In this document: positions 1-6,903 of the stretch, piece after piece
How the letters are laid out: each line of letters starts with the position of its first letter
Position numbering within the stretch: position 1 is the first letter of the stretch
From: Cellvibrionaceae bacterium
GTDB lineage: Bacteria; Pseudomonadota; Gammaproteobacteria; Pseudomonadales; Cellvibrionaceae
Assembly (NCBI GenBank): GCA_030597965.1
Contig: JAUVQU010000021.1
Span: 1 to 18,447 of the forward strand
DNA: 18,447 nt
Direction of reading: 5' to 3'
The notes under the pieces: model-generated
What the model saw: the letters and a program-made list of their open reading frames with translations, nothing else
Databases searched by the model: none
Told to the model about the DNA's origin: nothing
Program-made: the position numbers and the translations under genes

Positions 1-690
1 GCGGCACTGATTCTGTTGCAGTCGATGGGCTACAGTATTTCCGGTGTGCTGGCCTTTGGTGGTGTAGGCGGTATTGCCGTTGGTTTTGCCGCTAAAGATT
101 TGCTGGCTAATTTTTTTGGCGGCTTAATGATTTTTCTGGATCGTCCGTTCAGTGTGGGTGAGTGGATTCGTTCCCCGGATCAAGAAATTGAAGGTACGGT
201 AGAAGATATAGGTTGGCGCTTAACCCGTATTCGCACCTTTGATAAGCGACCGCTGTATATCCCTAACTCAACGTTTACGCATATCTCCGTAGAGAATCCA
301 TCGCGCATGAGTCATCGCCGTATTAAAGAAACTATTGGTGTGCGCTATGACGACGCAGCCAAAGTGGCGGGCCTTATTGAGCGAGTGCGTGACTATTTAG
401 CGAATCATGAAGATATCGATGATAGTCAGACTCTGATTGTTAATCTGGATCAGTTCGGGCCTTCTTCCCTGGACTTCTTTATTTACACGTTTACACACAC
501 GACCAACTGGATTGAGTTCCACACCGTTAAGCAAAAGGTGTTGCTGGGTATTTTGGATATTATTGAAGAAGTGGGAGCTCAGTGTGCCTTCCCAACAACA
601 ACCTTGCATCTTGCGTCGACACCAGAGGGTGATGCTCAGCTTCAGGATTCCTATGCGCCGAACTCTGATCTACAAAACAATAATGTTTAA
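1..690 (+). CDS. MscS-family mechanosensitive channel, YnaI-like, C-terminal part (5' truncated by window)
   Basis: This is the C-terminal 229 residues of a small-conductance mechanosensitive ion channel of the inner membrane, which opens under membrane tension during hypo-osmotic shock. The frame is open from base 1, so the N-terminus lies outside the window. The first ~45 residues are the pore-lining Gly/Ala-rich helix TM3 (GGVGGIAVGFAAKDLLANFFGG) leading into the beta domain (VGEWI, EGTVEDIGWR, IPNSTF). It then continues into the cytoplasmic alpha/beta domain (RRIKETIGVRYDD). The 'RSPDQEIEGTVEDIGWRLTRIRTFD' type of beta domain resembles E. coli YnaI more than MscS itself, from memory. It lies 21 bp upstream of the phosphorylase gene on the same strand, so the two may be co-transcribed. 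Family assignment is secure; subfamily is less so. Confidence 0.9.
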   Translation, partial: AALILLQSMGYSISGVLAFGGVGGIAVGFAAKDLLANFFGGLMIFLDRPFSVGEWIRSPDQEIEGTVEDIGWRLTRIRTFDKRPLYIPNSTFTHISVENPSRMSHRRIKETIGVRYDDAAKVAGLIERVRDYLANHEDIDDSQTLIVNLDQFGPSSLDFFIYTFTHTTNWIEFHTVKQKVLLGILDIIEEVGAQCAFPTTTLHLASTPEGDAQLQDSYAPNSDLQNNNV

Positions 691-711
691 ATACTTCAGG
701 TTGTGTGATTA

Positions 712-1482
712 ATGGCAACGGCAATTATTGGTGGTACAGGCCTGTACCAGTTAGCAGGGTTGCAACTGGTTGGTGAGCACACTATTGAAACCCCGCTAGG
801 GGTTATTTCAGCGCCGATTCAGGAAGGACGATTTAAAGGCGAAACGGTCTTTTTCTTGGCGCGGCACGGTGTTGATCATGAAATCCCTCCGCACTTAATT
901 AACTATCGAGCCAATCTTTGGGCGTTAAAGCAGCTTGGTGTTACTCGCGTTATTGGTGTCAATGCCGTCGGTGGTATTCATCCTGATGCTGCACCTGAGG
1001 TGATCTTTATTCCTGATCAAGTGATTGATTACACTGGTGGACGCGAGCACACTTATTTTACCGGTGAGGCTGCTTTGCGAGATGCAATGTTGGCCGGGCA
1101 GTCGTTTACCAGTGTTCATCATATTGATTTCACTTATCCATACGATATTTCATTAAGGCAGCAGATTGTTGAGGCGGCTAACGCTGAAAAAATAGCGGTG
1201 ATGGCTCATGGCGTCTATGGGTGTACTCAGGGGCCTCGTTTGGAATCAGCCGCTGAGATACAGCGTTGTCAGCAGGATGGTTGTGATCTGGTAGGCATGA
1301 CTTCCATGCCCGAGGCTGCTTTAGCGCGAGAGTTGGATATCCCCTATGCGTCGATTTGTTTGGTGGTTAACTGGGCGGCAGGGCTCAGTGATCAACTGAT
1401 TAGTATTGATGAAATCCATAGGGTTATTGAGTCTGGCATGATTGATGTTGAGCGGCTGATTAGATCCATTTTAAATGGATGA
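712..1482 (+). CDS. S-methyl-5'-thioinosine phosphorylase (MTIP), PNP/MTAP family
   Basis: A 256-residue nucleoside phosphorylase. In Pseudomonas this type (PA3004) cleaves methylthioinosine with phosphate to hypoxanthine and methylthioribose-1-phosphate, after an MTA deaminase, to recycle methylthioadenosine from polyamine and homoserine-lactone synthesis. Visible family motifs are GGTGLYQL (residues 7-14) and RHG (51-53) for phosphate, NAVGGI (84-89), QGPRLES (173-179) and GMTSMPEAALARE (195-207). At the base site the sequence is VVNWAAG, with Asn220 and Ala222 where adenine-specific MTA phosphorylases carry two Asp residues. This fits a 6-oxopurine substrate. The ATG has only a distant AGG (about 11 nt upstream), so translation may depend on the upstream channel gene. 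It could be annotated mtnP by homology, but the base site argues for MTIP. No partner deaminase is in the window. Confidence 0.88.
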   Translation: MATAIIGGTGLYQLAGLQLVGEHTIETPLGVISAPIQEGRFKGETVFFLARHGVDHEIPPHLINYRANLWALKQLGVTRVIGVNAVGGIHPDAAPEVIFIPDQVIDYTGGREHTYFTGEAALRDAMLAGQSFTSVHHIDFTYPYDISLRQQIVEAANAEKIAVMAHGVYGCTQGPRLESAAEIQRCQQDGCDLVGMTSMPEAALARELDIPYASICLVVNWAAGLSDQLISIDEIHRVIESGMIDVERLIRSILNG

Positions 1483-1648
1483 AAATGTAAGTTTTTTTAT
1501 TAGCTGAGTGCTGAGTTTATTTACTGCTCTCGCCGGGTACGGCCTTAACGGCGGTTGCGTTGGAGGTTGGCGTGGCAGCGTTGTGCTGCAACGGCACTGG
1601 TTAATGGCTCTATTACTTAGTTATGGGGACATGGGGACGGATTCTAGC
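1483..1648. other. Convergent intergenic gap
   Basis: This 166-bp stretch separates two convergent genes. It has a short inverted repeat over the upstream stop codon (1464-1480, arms ATCCAT/ATGGAT) with a run of seven T starting about 11 nt downstream. That is a poor terminator because the T-run is not adjacent. It also has two small GC-rich hairpins (GCCG-GGTA-CGGC and GCAGC-GTTGT-GCTGC) and the GGGGAC direct repeat listed separately. I see no convincing gene: a 61-codon open frame from 1508 runs into the 3' end of csiV and has no family resemblance. Confidence 0.5.
1623..1638. repeat. Tandem ATGGGGAC x2, resembling transposon-end repeats
   Basis: Two adjacent identical 8-bp units (ATGGGGAC) are followed by GGATT, ten bases downstream of the csiV stop. 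Similar 'tatggggacatggggacgg' strings often flank or trail genes for Y1 (RAYT-like) transposases in many bacterial genomes, as I recall. No transposase is present here, so this could be a remnant end or chance. Confidence 0.3.
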
Positions 1649-2299
1649 CTAACGTTGTTTGTACGGAGTAATCAGTATCAAAATACCCACTAAAGGGTGA
1701 TCGATGTAGTGCAGATCCTTGCTGCGCATACGACGTTTTTGCTGAATACGAGTAACTCGATTGGGCCTGGGTGACACGGAATCATCAGTATTACGTGCAA
1801 ATTCAGTAAACCAGAGGTTAGTTTGCAGGTGCAGATAACGGGATACACTTAACTGAATAGAGCCCTCTAGCTCGCGATGGTCATCGTACTGGCGACCGGC
1901 GTGAATGAGAATGGAAGGGGCATTGTTTTTATCGAATACGGGTTGACGCCATGCCTCGTGCAGTAAGGGACGATGTGCTTTAGACCAGCGTAATTGCATT
2001 TTTTCGGCGGTGAGTTTATGTGCTTTATCGGGCAGCAGGTAAAAAGCGTCACGTCTGAGGTCAATACTCGCAGAGTTCGGGTTTTTAAGTTCCACCCAGT
2101 TCTTGGGATATTCAAGAGTGATATCGGATGGCCAGAACTCTTTGTTTGCCGTTTCTGACTTTGGTTGAGCGAAGATGAGTAGCTCAACCTCAAACCAACG
2201 TTCTTTACCGGCTGATTCAGCGGCCCAAATTACAGGGGCGAACAATGTGGCTATAAAAGCGGCCAGTAGATAGTTAACAGCGCGTGTCGTTTGATTCAT
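1649..2299 (-). CDS. csiV: CsiV-family periplasmic peptidoglycan-binding protein
   Basis: A 216-residue exported protein of the CsiV family. In Vibrio cholerae, CsiV binds peptidoglycan and works with LpoA to support PBP1A cell-wall synthesis. The start at 2299 is chosen over a longer frame from 2347 because it begins a clean signal peptide (MNQTTRAVNYLLAAFIATLF...APVIWA, cleavage near residue 27) and has a GGA/AGGA-type ribosome site just upstream. The mature protein opens with WFEVELLIFAQ and ends with RRMRSKDLHYIDHPLVGILI, the conserved N- and C-terminal blocks of the family. It starts 54 bp after mfd on the same strand, an arrangement also seen in pseudomonads, so it is probably transcribed with mfd. 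The link to cell-wall synthesis here is by family only. Confidence 0.82.
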   Translation of the reverse strand: MNQTTRAVNYLLAAFIATLFAPVIWAAESAGKERWFEVELLIFAQPKSETANKEFWPSDITLEYPKNWVELKNPNSASIDLRRDAFYLLPDKAHKLTAEKMQLRWSKAHRPLLHEAWRQPVFDKNNAPSILIHAGRQYDDHRELEGSIQLSVSRYLHLQTNLWFTEFARNTDDSVSPRPNRVTRIQQKRRMRSKDLHYIDHPLVGILILITPYKQR

Positions 2300-2319
2300 G
2301 TGTTTTCCGTTTCTTCCTG

Positions 2320-2342
2320 TTGACTGACCTATTGACTGACCT
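2320..2342. repeat. Short tandem repeat between mfd and csiV
   Basis: Two copies of TTGACTGACCT with a 12-bp period lie in the 54-bp mfd-csiV spacer. On the coding strand they read AGGTCAGTCAA twice, ending about 20 nt before the csiV start. No function is evident; it may be a slippage duplication. Confidence 0.6.
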
Positions 2343-2353
2343 GTCACTGCACA

Positions 2354-5300
2354 TTAAGCAGTTTGGGCTATTCGCGTCAGCAGCTCTGATACTACACTGA
2401 TTCGCTGCTCGCTATTTTCCATTGCGAGATTAAATTTTAACTTGCTTGCGCCTTCAAGTCGGTAGTTTTGGGGCTGATTCTGTACTAATTTCACGATCGT
2501 CAGTGGATCAACTTGTGTCACGGGCGCAAATTCAATGCGACCACCTTTAATATTAGCTTCTAATTTTCTGATGCCGAGTTTTTGACTGGTCAGTTTGATC
2601 CCGGAAATACGGAATAAGTTTTTGGTCGCCTCGGGCAGTAAGCCAAAACGGTCAATCATCTCAACCTGTAGTTCTCTTAAATCATGGTCAGATTCGGCGC
2701 CGGCAATACGTTTATACATCATCAGGCGTGTGTGGACATCGGGCAGGTAGTCTTCCGGGATAAGTGCCGGGATACGTAAATTAATGTCGACGCCGGTATC
2801 CAGTGCGTCTTCAATGTTGGGTGTCTTGCCTTCTTTGATGGCTTTTACAGCTCGATCCAGCATGTCCATGTACATGCTAAAACCGACAGCCTGCATTTGG
2901 CCGCTTTGATCATCGCCTAATAACTCGCCGGCACCGCGAATCTCCATGTCGTGTGTGGCCAGTGTAAAACCGGCGCCAAGGTCTGTGGTTTGGGCGATGG
3001 CTTCTAAGCGCTTCTTGGCGTCACTGGTTATGCTCTTTGGGTGAGGTGTTAGCAGGTAGGCGTAGGCCTGATGGTGGGAGCGACCCACGCGGCCTCTTAA
3101 CTGATGCAGCTGTGCCAGACCAAACTTGTCGGCGCGATCAATGATGATGGTGTTGGCGTTGGGGACGTCGATGCCCGTTTCAATAATGGTCGTACACACC
3201 AGTACATTAAAGCGCTGGTGGTAAAAGTCAGACATCACCTGTTCCAACTGGCGCTCGCGCATTTGCCCATGACCAACGACAACCCGTGCTTCGGGTACAA
3301 GTTGCGCTATATCACGAGCGGTTTTTTCTATGGTCTTTACTTCATTGTGGAGATAGTAAATCTGACCACCACGCAGCAGTTCCCGGAGCATGGCTTCTTT
3401 AAGCATGGCCGAGTCATCCTGCCGCACAAAGGTTTTAACCGATAGACGTTTCGCCGGTGGTGTCGCGATAATGGATAGGTCGCGTATGCCCGACATGGCC
3501 ATGTTTAAGGTGCGTGGAATGGGTGTTGCGGTAAGGGTGAGAATGTCCACTGCTGATCGAAGAGATTTCAGCTTTTCTTTCTGGCGTACGCCAAAGCGAT
3601 GTTCTTCATCAATGATTAACAGTCCCAAATCTTTGTACTGGATACTCGATTGCAGCAGTTTATGGGTACCAATGAGTATATCTACCTGGCCGTTAGCCAC
3701 TTTTTTCTGTACGACTCCAGCCTCCTTGTCAGAGCGAAAACGTGAAATCAAATCAACCGTCATGGGCCAGTCGGCAAAGCGGTCGCGGAAGTTTTCAAAG
3801 TGCTGTTGGGCGAGCAGCGTGGTGGGTACCAGTATGGCTACTTGCTTGCCACTGTGGGCAGCAATGAAAGCGGCGCGCATAGCGACTTCTGTTTTGCCAA
3901 AGCCCACATCACCGCACACTAATCGATCCATTGGTTGCTTGGATAGCATGTCACTGCGCACGGCATGAATAGTATTTTCCTGGTCCACGGTTTCTTCAAA
4001 CGGAAAAGCATTCGAGAAACGTTCGTAGTCTGCTTCCGGGTCCTCGAAAGCAAAACCCTTGCGAGCAGCGCGACGCGCGTAAATATCTAATAACTCGGCG
4101 GCGGTATCACGCACCTGCTCAGCGGCTTTACGTTTAGCCTTACTCCATTGTTCGCTGCCTAGCCTGTGTAATGGTGCGGAATTATCATCGGCTCCTGAAT
4201 AACGGCTGATTAAATCCAAGCTGGCAACGGGGACGTAAAGTTTGGCACCGCCGGCGTATTCAAGTGTGAGGAACTCGTTGGTCTGGCTGTCGAGTTCCAG
4301 GGTCTCTAACCCCAAATAACGGCCCACACCGTGGTCGCTGTGGACTACCGCTGCACCGATGCGTAGCTCGGTGAGGTTACGCACCACCATGTCGCTGTTA
4401 CTGGTGGCCTTTTGGCGTCGGCGACGTTGTTGTACACGTTCACCTAGGAGTTGTGCCTCGGTGATTAGGCTCAGGTTGGGCTCACTCAGTGCCAAACCCT
4501 GTTCGAGTGGCGCAATGGTGATAGTGATATGTTCTGAACTGTTGAGAAACGCTTGCCAGCTGTCGACTTCCAGTGGTGTCACACTAATGCGCTGCAGCAG
4601 CTCTAATAGGTTTTCACGACGGCCTGCGGATTCTACGGTGAACAGAATGCGTTTATCCGTAGCCATCAGCCAGTTTTCGAGCGCCTTAAAAGGTTGTTCT
4701 GCTCGTGAATTAAAAGTTAAATCAGGCTGGGTGTCCGTGGCGAAATAATAACTACCCTGAGAGTTTTCCCTGTCTTGATGGGTAATGATGGTGCGTGGGA
4801 ATTGTTTGATCAGTCCAAATAGTTCACTTGCCCCTAGAAACATTTCCTGTGGTTTTAATATGGGGCGCTGCAGGTCGCCACAACGGCTGTCGTAGCGGTT
4901 GTTTAATTCATTGTGAAATTGCTCGACCTTTTCTTCGGCGCCCTCATAAGTAAATACTTGGGTATTCTGGGGTAGATAATCAAATAGGGTGTCACATTTA
5001 TCGAAGAACAGTGGTAAATAATATTCGATCCCTGCTGGGCTGATGCCATTACGAATATCCTGGTAAATGGGGCATTCTCGATGGTCTACATCAAAACGGT
5101 CGTGCCAGTTCTCGCGGAAGCGGCTAATACCGGCCTTATCTAAGGGATATTCATGGGCGGGCAGCAACTCAATACGTTGTAACTGCTCAATAGATCGCTG
5201 GGTTTCTGGATCGAAGGTTCGCAGGGTTTCCACTTCGTCATCAAACAGGTCAACACGGAAGGGGGCGTCGCTTCCCATTGGGAAAATATCCACCAGTGCG

Positions 5301-5812
5301 CCGCGCACGGCAAATTCACCATGTTCATATACCGTCTCAGTGCATTGATAGCCCGCGCGCTCTAGTTGTCTGCGCATTTGATCGGTGACAAAGCGCTGCC
5401 CACATTCAACGACCAGGCTGTTGCTGGTTAGATAGTTGACCGGTGGTAACCGATGCAGCAATGTACTGATTGGAACGACAAGAATTCCCTGTTGGAGTTG
5501 AGGCAGGCGATAGAGCGTTTGTAGTCGTTCAGAGATAATGTCCTGATGAGGGGAAAAATTGTCGTAGGGCAGGGTTTCCCAGTCAGGCAGATGCAGGATC
5601 CGATCCGATTGGCCCTTGCCGAAAAAATTGAGCTCGCGCTCTAACTGTCTGGCACTAGTAGTGTCAGGAGTGATAATCAGTGTAAGCCCGGTGTGCTGAT
5701 TAGCTGCGCTGTGGATGGCCAGAGCCTGTGCGCTACCCGATAAATTGTTCCACCAGTGTTTGTACCCCGCAGTGTGGTTCAGTGGCGGTGAGAGCGGATG
5801 TTGCAAATTCAT
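2354..5812 (-). CDS. mfd: Transcription-repair coupling factor Mfd
   Basis: A 1152-residue DNA translocase (E. coli Mfd is 1148) that removes RNA polymerase stalled at DNA lesions and recruits UvrA. The N-terminal ~350 residues are the UvrB-like module (LPDWETLPYDNFSPHQDIISERL, RGALVDIFP). The CarD-like RNA-polymerase interaction domain starts near residue 485 (GAAVVHSDHGVGRY). The superfamily 2 helicase core has Walker A GDVGFGKT (634-641) and DEEH (735-738). The TRG block ATHDMEIRGAGELLG surrounds Arg959, and a C-terminal regulatory domain follows. All key motifs are intact. The ATG is preceded by AGGT at 8 nt spacing. It is the first gene of a minus-strand pair with csiV and diverges from the lipoprotein gene. 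Confidence 0.98.
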   Translation of the reverse strand: MNLQHPLSPPLNHTAGYKHWWNNLSGSAQALAIHSAANQHTGLTLIITPDTTSARQLERELNFFGKGQSDRILHLPDWETLPYDNFSPHQDIISERLQTLYRLPQLQQGILVVPISTLLHRLPPVNYLTSNSLVVECGQRFVTDQMRRQLERAGYQCTETVYEHGEFAVRGALVDIFPMGSDAPFRVDLFDDEVETLRTFDPETQRSIEQLQRIELLPAHEYPLDKAGISRFRENWHDRFDVDHRECPIYQDIRNGISPAGIEYYLPLFFDKCDTLFDYLPQNTQVFTYEGAEEKVEQFHNELNNRYDSRCGDLQRPILKPQEMFLGASELFGLIKQFPRTIITHQDRENSQGSYYFATDTQPDLTFNSRAEQPFKALENWLMATDKRILFTVESAGRRENLLELLQRISVTPLEVDSWQAFLNSSEHITITIAPLEQGLALSEPNLSLITEAQLLGERVQQRRRRQKATSNSDMVVRNLTELRIGAAVVHSDHGVGRYLGLETLELDSQTNEFLTLEYAGGAKLYVPVASLDLISRYSGADDNSAPLHRLGSEQWSKAKRKAAEQVRDTAAELLDIYARRAARKGFAFEDPEADYERFSNAFPFEETVDQENTIHAVRSDMLSKQPMDRLVCGDVGFGKTEVAMRAAFIAAHSGKQVAILVPTTLLAQQHFENFRDRFADWPMTVDLISRFRSDKEAGVVQKKVANGQVDILIGTHKLLQSSIQYKDLGLLIIDEEHRFGVRQKEKLKSLRSAVDILTLTATPIPRTLNMAMSGIRDLSIIATPPAKRLSVKTFVRQDDSAMLKEAMLRELLRGGQIYYLHNEVKTIEKTARDIAQLVPEARVVVGHGQMRERQLEQVMSDFYHQRFNVLVCTTIIETGIDVPNANTIIIDRADKFGLAQLHQLRGRVGRSHHQAYAYLLTPHPKSITSDAKKRLEAIAQTTDLGAGFTLATHDMEIRGAGELLGDDQSGQMQAVGFSMYMDMLDRAVKAIKEGKTPNIEDALDTGVDINLRIPALIPEDYLPDVHTRLMMYKRIAGAESDHDLRELQVEMIDRFGLLPEATKNLFRISGIKLTSQKLGIRKLEANIKGGRIEFAPVTQVDPLTIVKLVQNQPQNYRLEGASKLKFNLAMENSEQRISVVSELLTRIAQTA

Positions 5813-5858
5813 TGGGTGATACCTAATGCCCGGGTGGTAGAGCGCTAAATTAAAGGGA

Positions 5859-5871
5859 CGCTATTGTAGCG
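5859..5871 (-). promoter_or_regulatory. Candidate mfd promoter -10 in a small palindrome
   Basis: On the minus strand this reads CGCTACAATAGCG, placing a TACAAT -10-like hexamer (5/6 match, at 5868-5863) inside a 5-bp-arm palindrome about 45 bp upstream of the mfd start. No good -35 is visible at 16-18 bp, so this is tentative. Confidence 0.4.
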
Positions 5872-5905
5872 GCTTTTCTATGGTTAGGGTGCTTCTGGCA
5901 TTTAA

Positions 5906-5931
5906 AATACCTATCAAGTTTAATAGGTATT
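5906..5931. promoter_or_regulatory. Perfect inverted repeat, possible operator
   Basis: The arms AATACCTAT and ATAGGTATT are perfect complements over 9 bp with an 8-nt spacer. The repeat sits 44 bp upstream of the chosen lipoprotein start and 94 bp upstream of the divergent mfd start. It is AT-rich and not followed by a T-run, so a protein-binding operator or an RNA hairpin in the lipoprotein leader fits better than a terminator. Confidence 0.55.
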
Positions 5932-5974
5932 GCTCAGCGAAAAGCAGAAGCGGTATGGAAAGAGGTTCTTCGTT

Positions 5975-6652
5975 TTGAAAATGATTGGCGTGTTCTGCAT
6001 CTGGCTGGTGATCACACTACTGATCGGTTGCAGTGATGTCAGTGTGAAGCGGTTGGCCAAGGCTGATGTTGATATGGTGGCTGACATACATCGGCATGAA
6101 ACTCAGCAATTGCTGATGGAGTTAACGCGCAAGCTGTACGCTCGTAACCCAAGAGAGTTGAAGAAGGATAGTAGTGTGAATGTTGATCGGCGGCTTGAGC
6201 AGTTGTTTGCCCAAACAAAAGCACCGCTTTATTTTCCTGAGCTTAATAGTGCTTACGGGGTTGAGGCTATGCGCTTAGGGTTGTCCATTGGATATGAGGG
6301 TGATCGCGTTTTTGCGGTTATGGCGGGACTCAATGAAATGCTCAGGGAGTCCTATGGTTATAAAAACGACTTTTATTTTTTGGATAATATTGAGCACCAA
6401 AAGCTTTATAACAGTGCTCGCAATATAGAGGTGTTGGTTTGGCTATTAAGAACCTCGAAGGATGATTCGGCTCAGCGCTTGTTGCTGACGGATGGTACTG
6501 ATAGCACGGCGATAAACCTCAGCTTTGAGCGGCTTTTTGGGAAATTAATTGCGTGCCAAGATATATTGGCGAAAGTGGTAGCGGATAAGAAGCAGCGCCA
6601 GATTAATACGGTTGCTCACGGGGTTATGAGTATGGTTTTTGTCCCGATTTAG
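5975..6652 (+). CDS. Conserved lipoprotein of unknown function
   Basis: I cannot name a family for this protein. It begins with a clear lipoprotein signal: a basic start (MKM), a hydrophobic stretch and the lipobox LIGC, giving lipidated Cys19 and then SDVS. The following residue pair SD does not signal inner-membrane retention, so outer-membrane sorting is likely. The mature ~207 residues are mostly helical, with blocks such as ELTRKLYARNPREL, RLEQLFAQ, RVFAVMAGLNEMLRESYGYKNDFYFLD and SARNIEVLVWLLR. The gene length and blocks recall uncharacterised lipoproteins of pseudomonads. I chose the TTG at 5975 because AGAGG lies 9 nt upstream. The ATG at 5981 is the alternative, and the frame stays open back to 5930. 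It diverges from mfd and has no obvious downstream partner. Confidence 0.75.
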   Translation: MKMIGVFCIWLVITLLIGCSDVSVKRLAKADVDMVADIHRHETQQLLMELTRKLYARNPRELKKDSSVNVDRRLEQLFAQTKAPLYFPELNSAYGVEAMRLGLSIGYEGDRVFAVMAGLNEMLRESYGYKNDFYFLDNIEHQKLYNSARNIEVLVWLLRTSKDDSAQRLLLTDGTDSTAINLSFERLFGKLIACQDILAKVVADKKQRQINTVAHGVMSMVFVPI

Positions 6653-6755
6653 CGACCTAGGCTCAGTGCTATTCCTTTTTATAGGGCACTTGAATTTGAG
6701 TTTATTGATTGATTTTTTAAGTGTTAATCTTTTTTGTAGTCAAAAGGTCATCTTT

Positions 6756-6770
6756 TGTAAATTTATTACA
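6756..6770. promoter_or_regulatory. HexR-like operator upstream of gap
   Basis: TGTAAATTTATTACA is a perfect palindrome with arms TGTAA/TTACA around a 5-nt centre. It matches the gammaproteobacterial HexR consensus that I recall (TGTAAT-N3-ATTACA) at all but one fixed position. HexR is a KDPG-sensing regulator of central carbon genes, and GAPDH genes are among its known targets. The site lies 24 bp upstream of the candidate -35, a position more typical of activation than repression. No hexR gene is in the window. Confidence 0.6.
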
Positions 6771-6794
6771 TTTCGCTGGATGTGCCCTGTAGGC

Positions 6795-6823
6795 TTGCAC
6801 GGCGCTGTTTGAATCCACATAAT
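6795..6823 (+). promoter_or_regulatory. Candidate sigma70 promoter of gap
   Basis: TTGCAC (-35) and CATAAT (-10, 5/6 match) are separated by exactly 17 bp. This would start transcription near 6830 and leave a leader of about 75 nt before the GTG at 6904. Confidence 0.5.
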
Positions 6824-6903
6824 AGCCCACCATATGATCAGTAGCTGGCGTTTCAGTGACGAAATGTTGGTATTCAACTGCACTTAATGACGGGGAAAAA
6901 CCT

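Larger units (their letters stand above)
6653..6903. other. gap upstream control region
   Basis: This 251-bp stretch lies between the lipoprotein gene and gap. It starts AT-rich and holds the HexR-like palindrome and promoter listed separately. I see no terminator for the lipoprotein gene and no small gene with a convincing ribosome site. The ATG at 6856 would only extend gap by 16 codons. Confidence 0.6.

Noticed and set aside
1464..1498. Terminator of the MTIP gene
   Set aside because: A 6-bp AT-rich stem overlaps the stop codon and the T-run begins about 11 nt after the stem, so it is not a good intrinsic terminator.
1508..1693. A 61-codon plus-strand frame after the MTIP gene
   Set aside because: It runs across the GGGGAC repeat and into the csiV 3' end, has no good ribosome site and resembles no family. 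A neighbouring frame with a faint secreted-protein look has no start codon either.
3390..3968. A 192-codon open frame on the plus strand inside mfd
   Set aside because: It lies antisense to the helicase core of mfd, has a Ser/Arg-rich composition typical of antisense reading, has no family motifs and no promoter or ribosome site.
5930..5974. Longer N-terminus of the lipoprotein from TTG at 5930
   Set aside because: It would add 15 residues before the signal peptide, overlaps the inverted repeat and has no ribosome site. AGAGG at 5961-5965 serves the TTG at 5975.
6856..6903. ATG start of gap 16 codons upstream
   Set aside because: It has no Shine-Dalgarno sequence and the added residues do not resemble the family N-terminus. 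GTG 6904 has GGGGA at good spacing.
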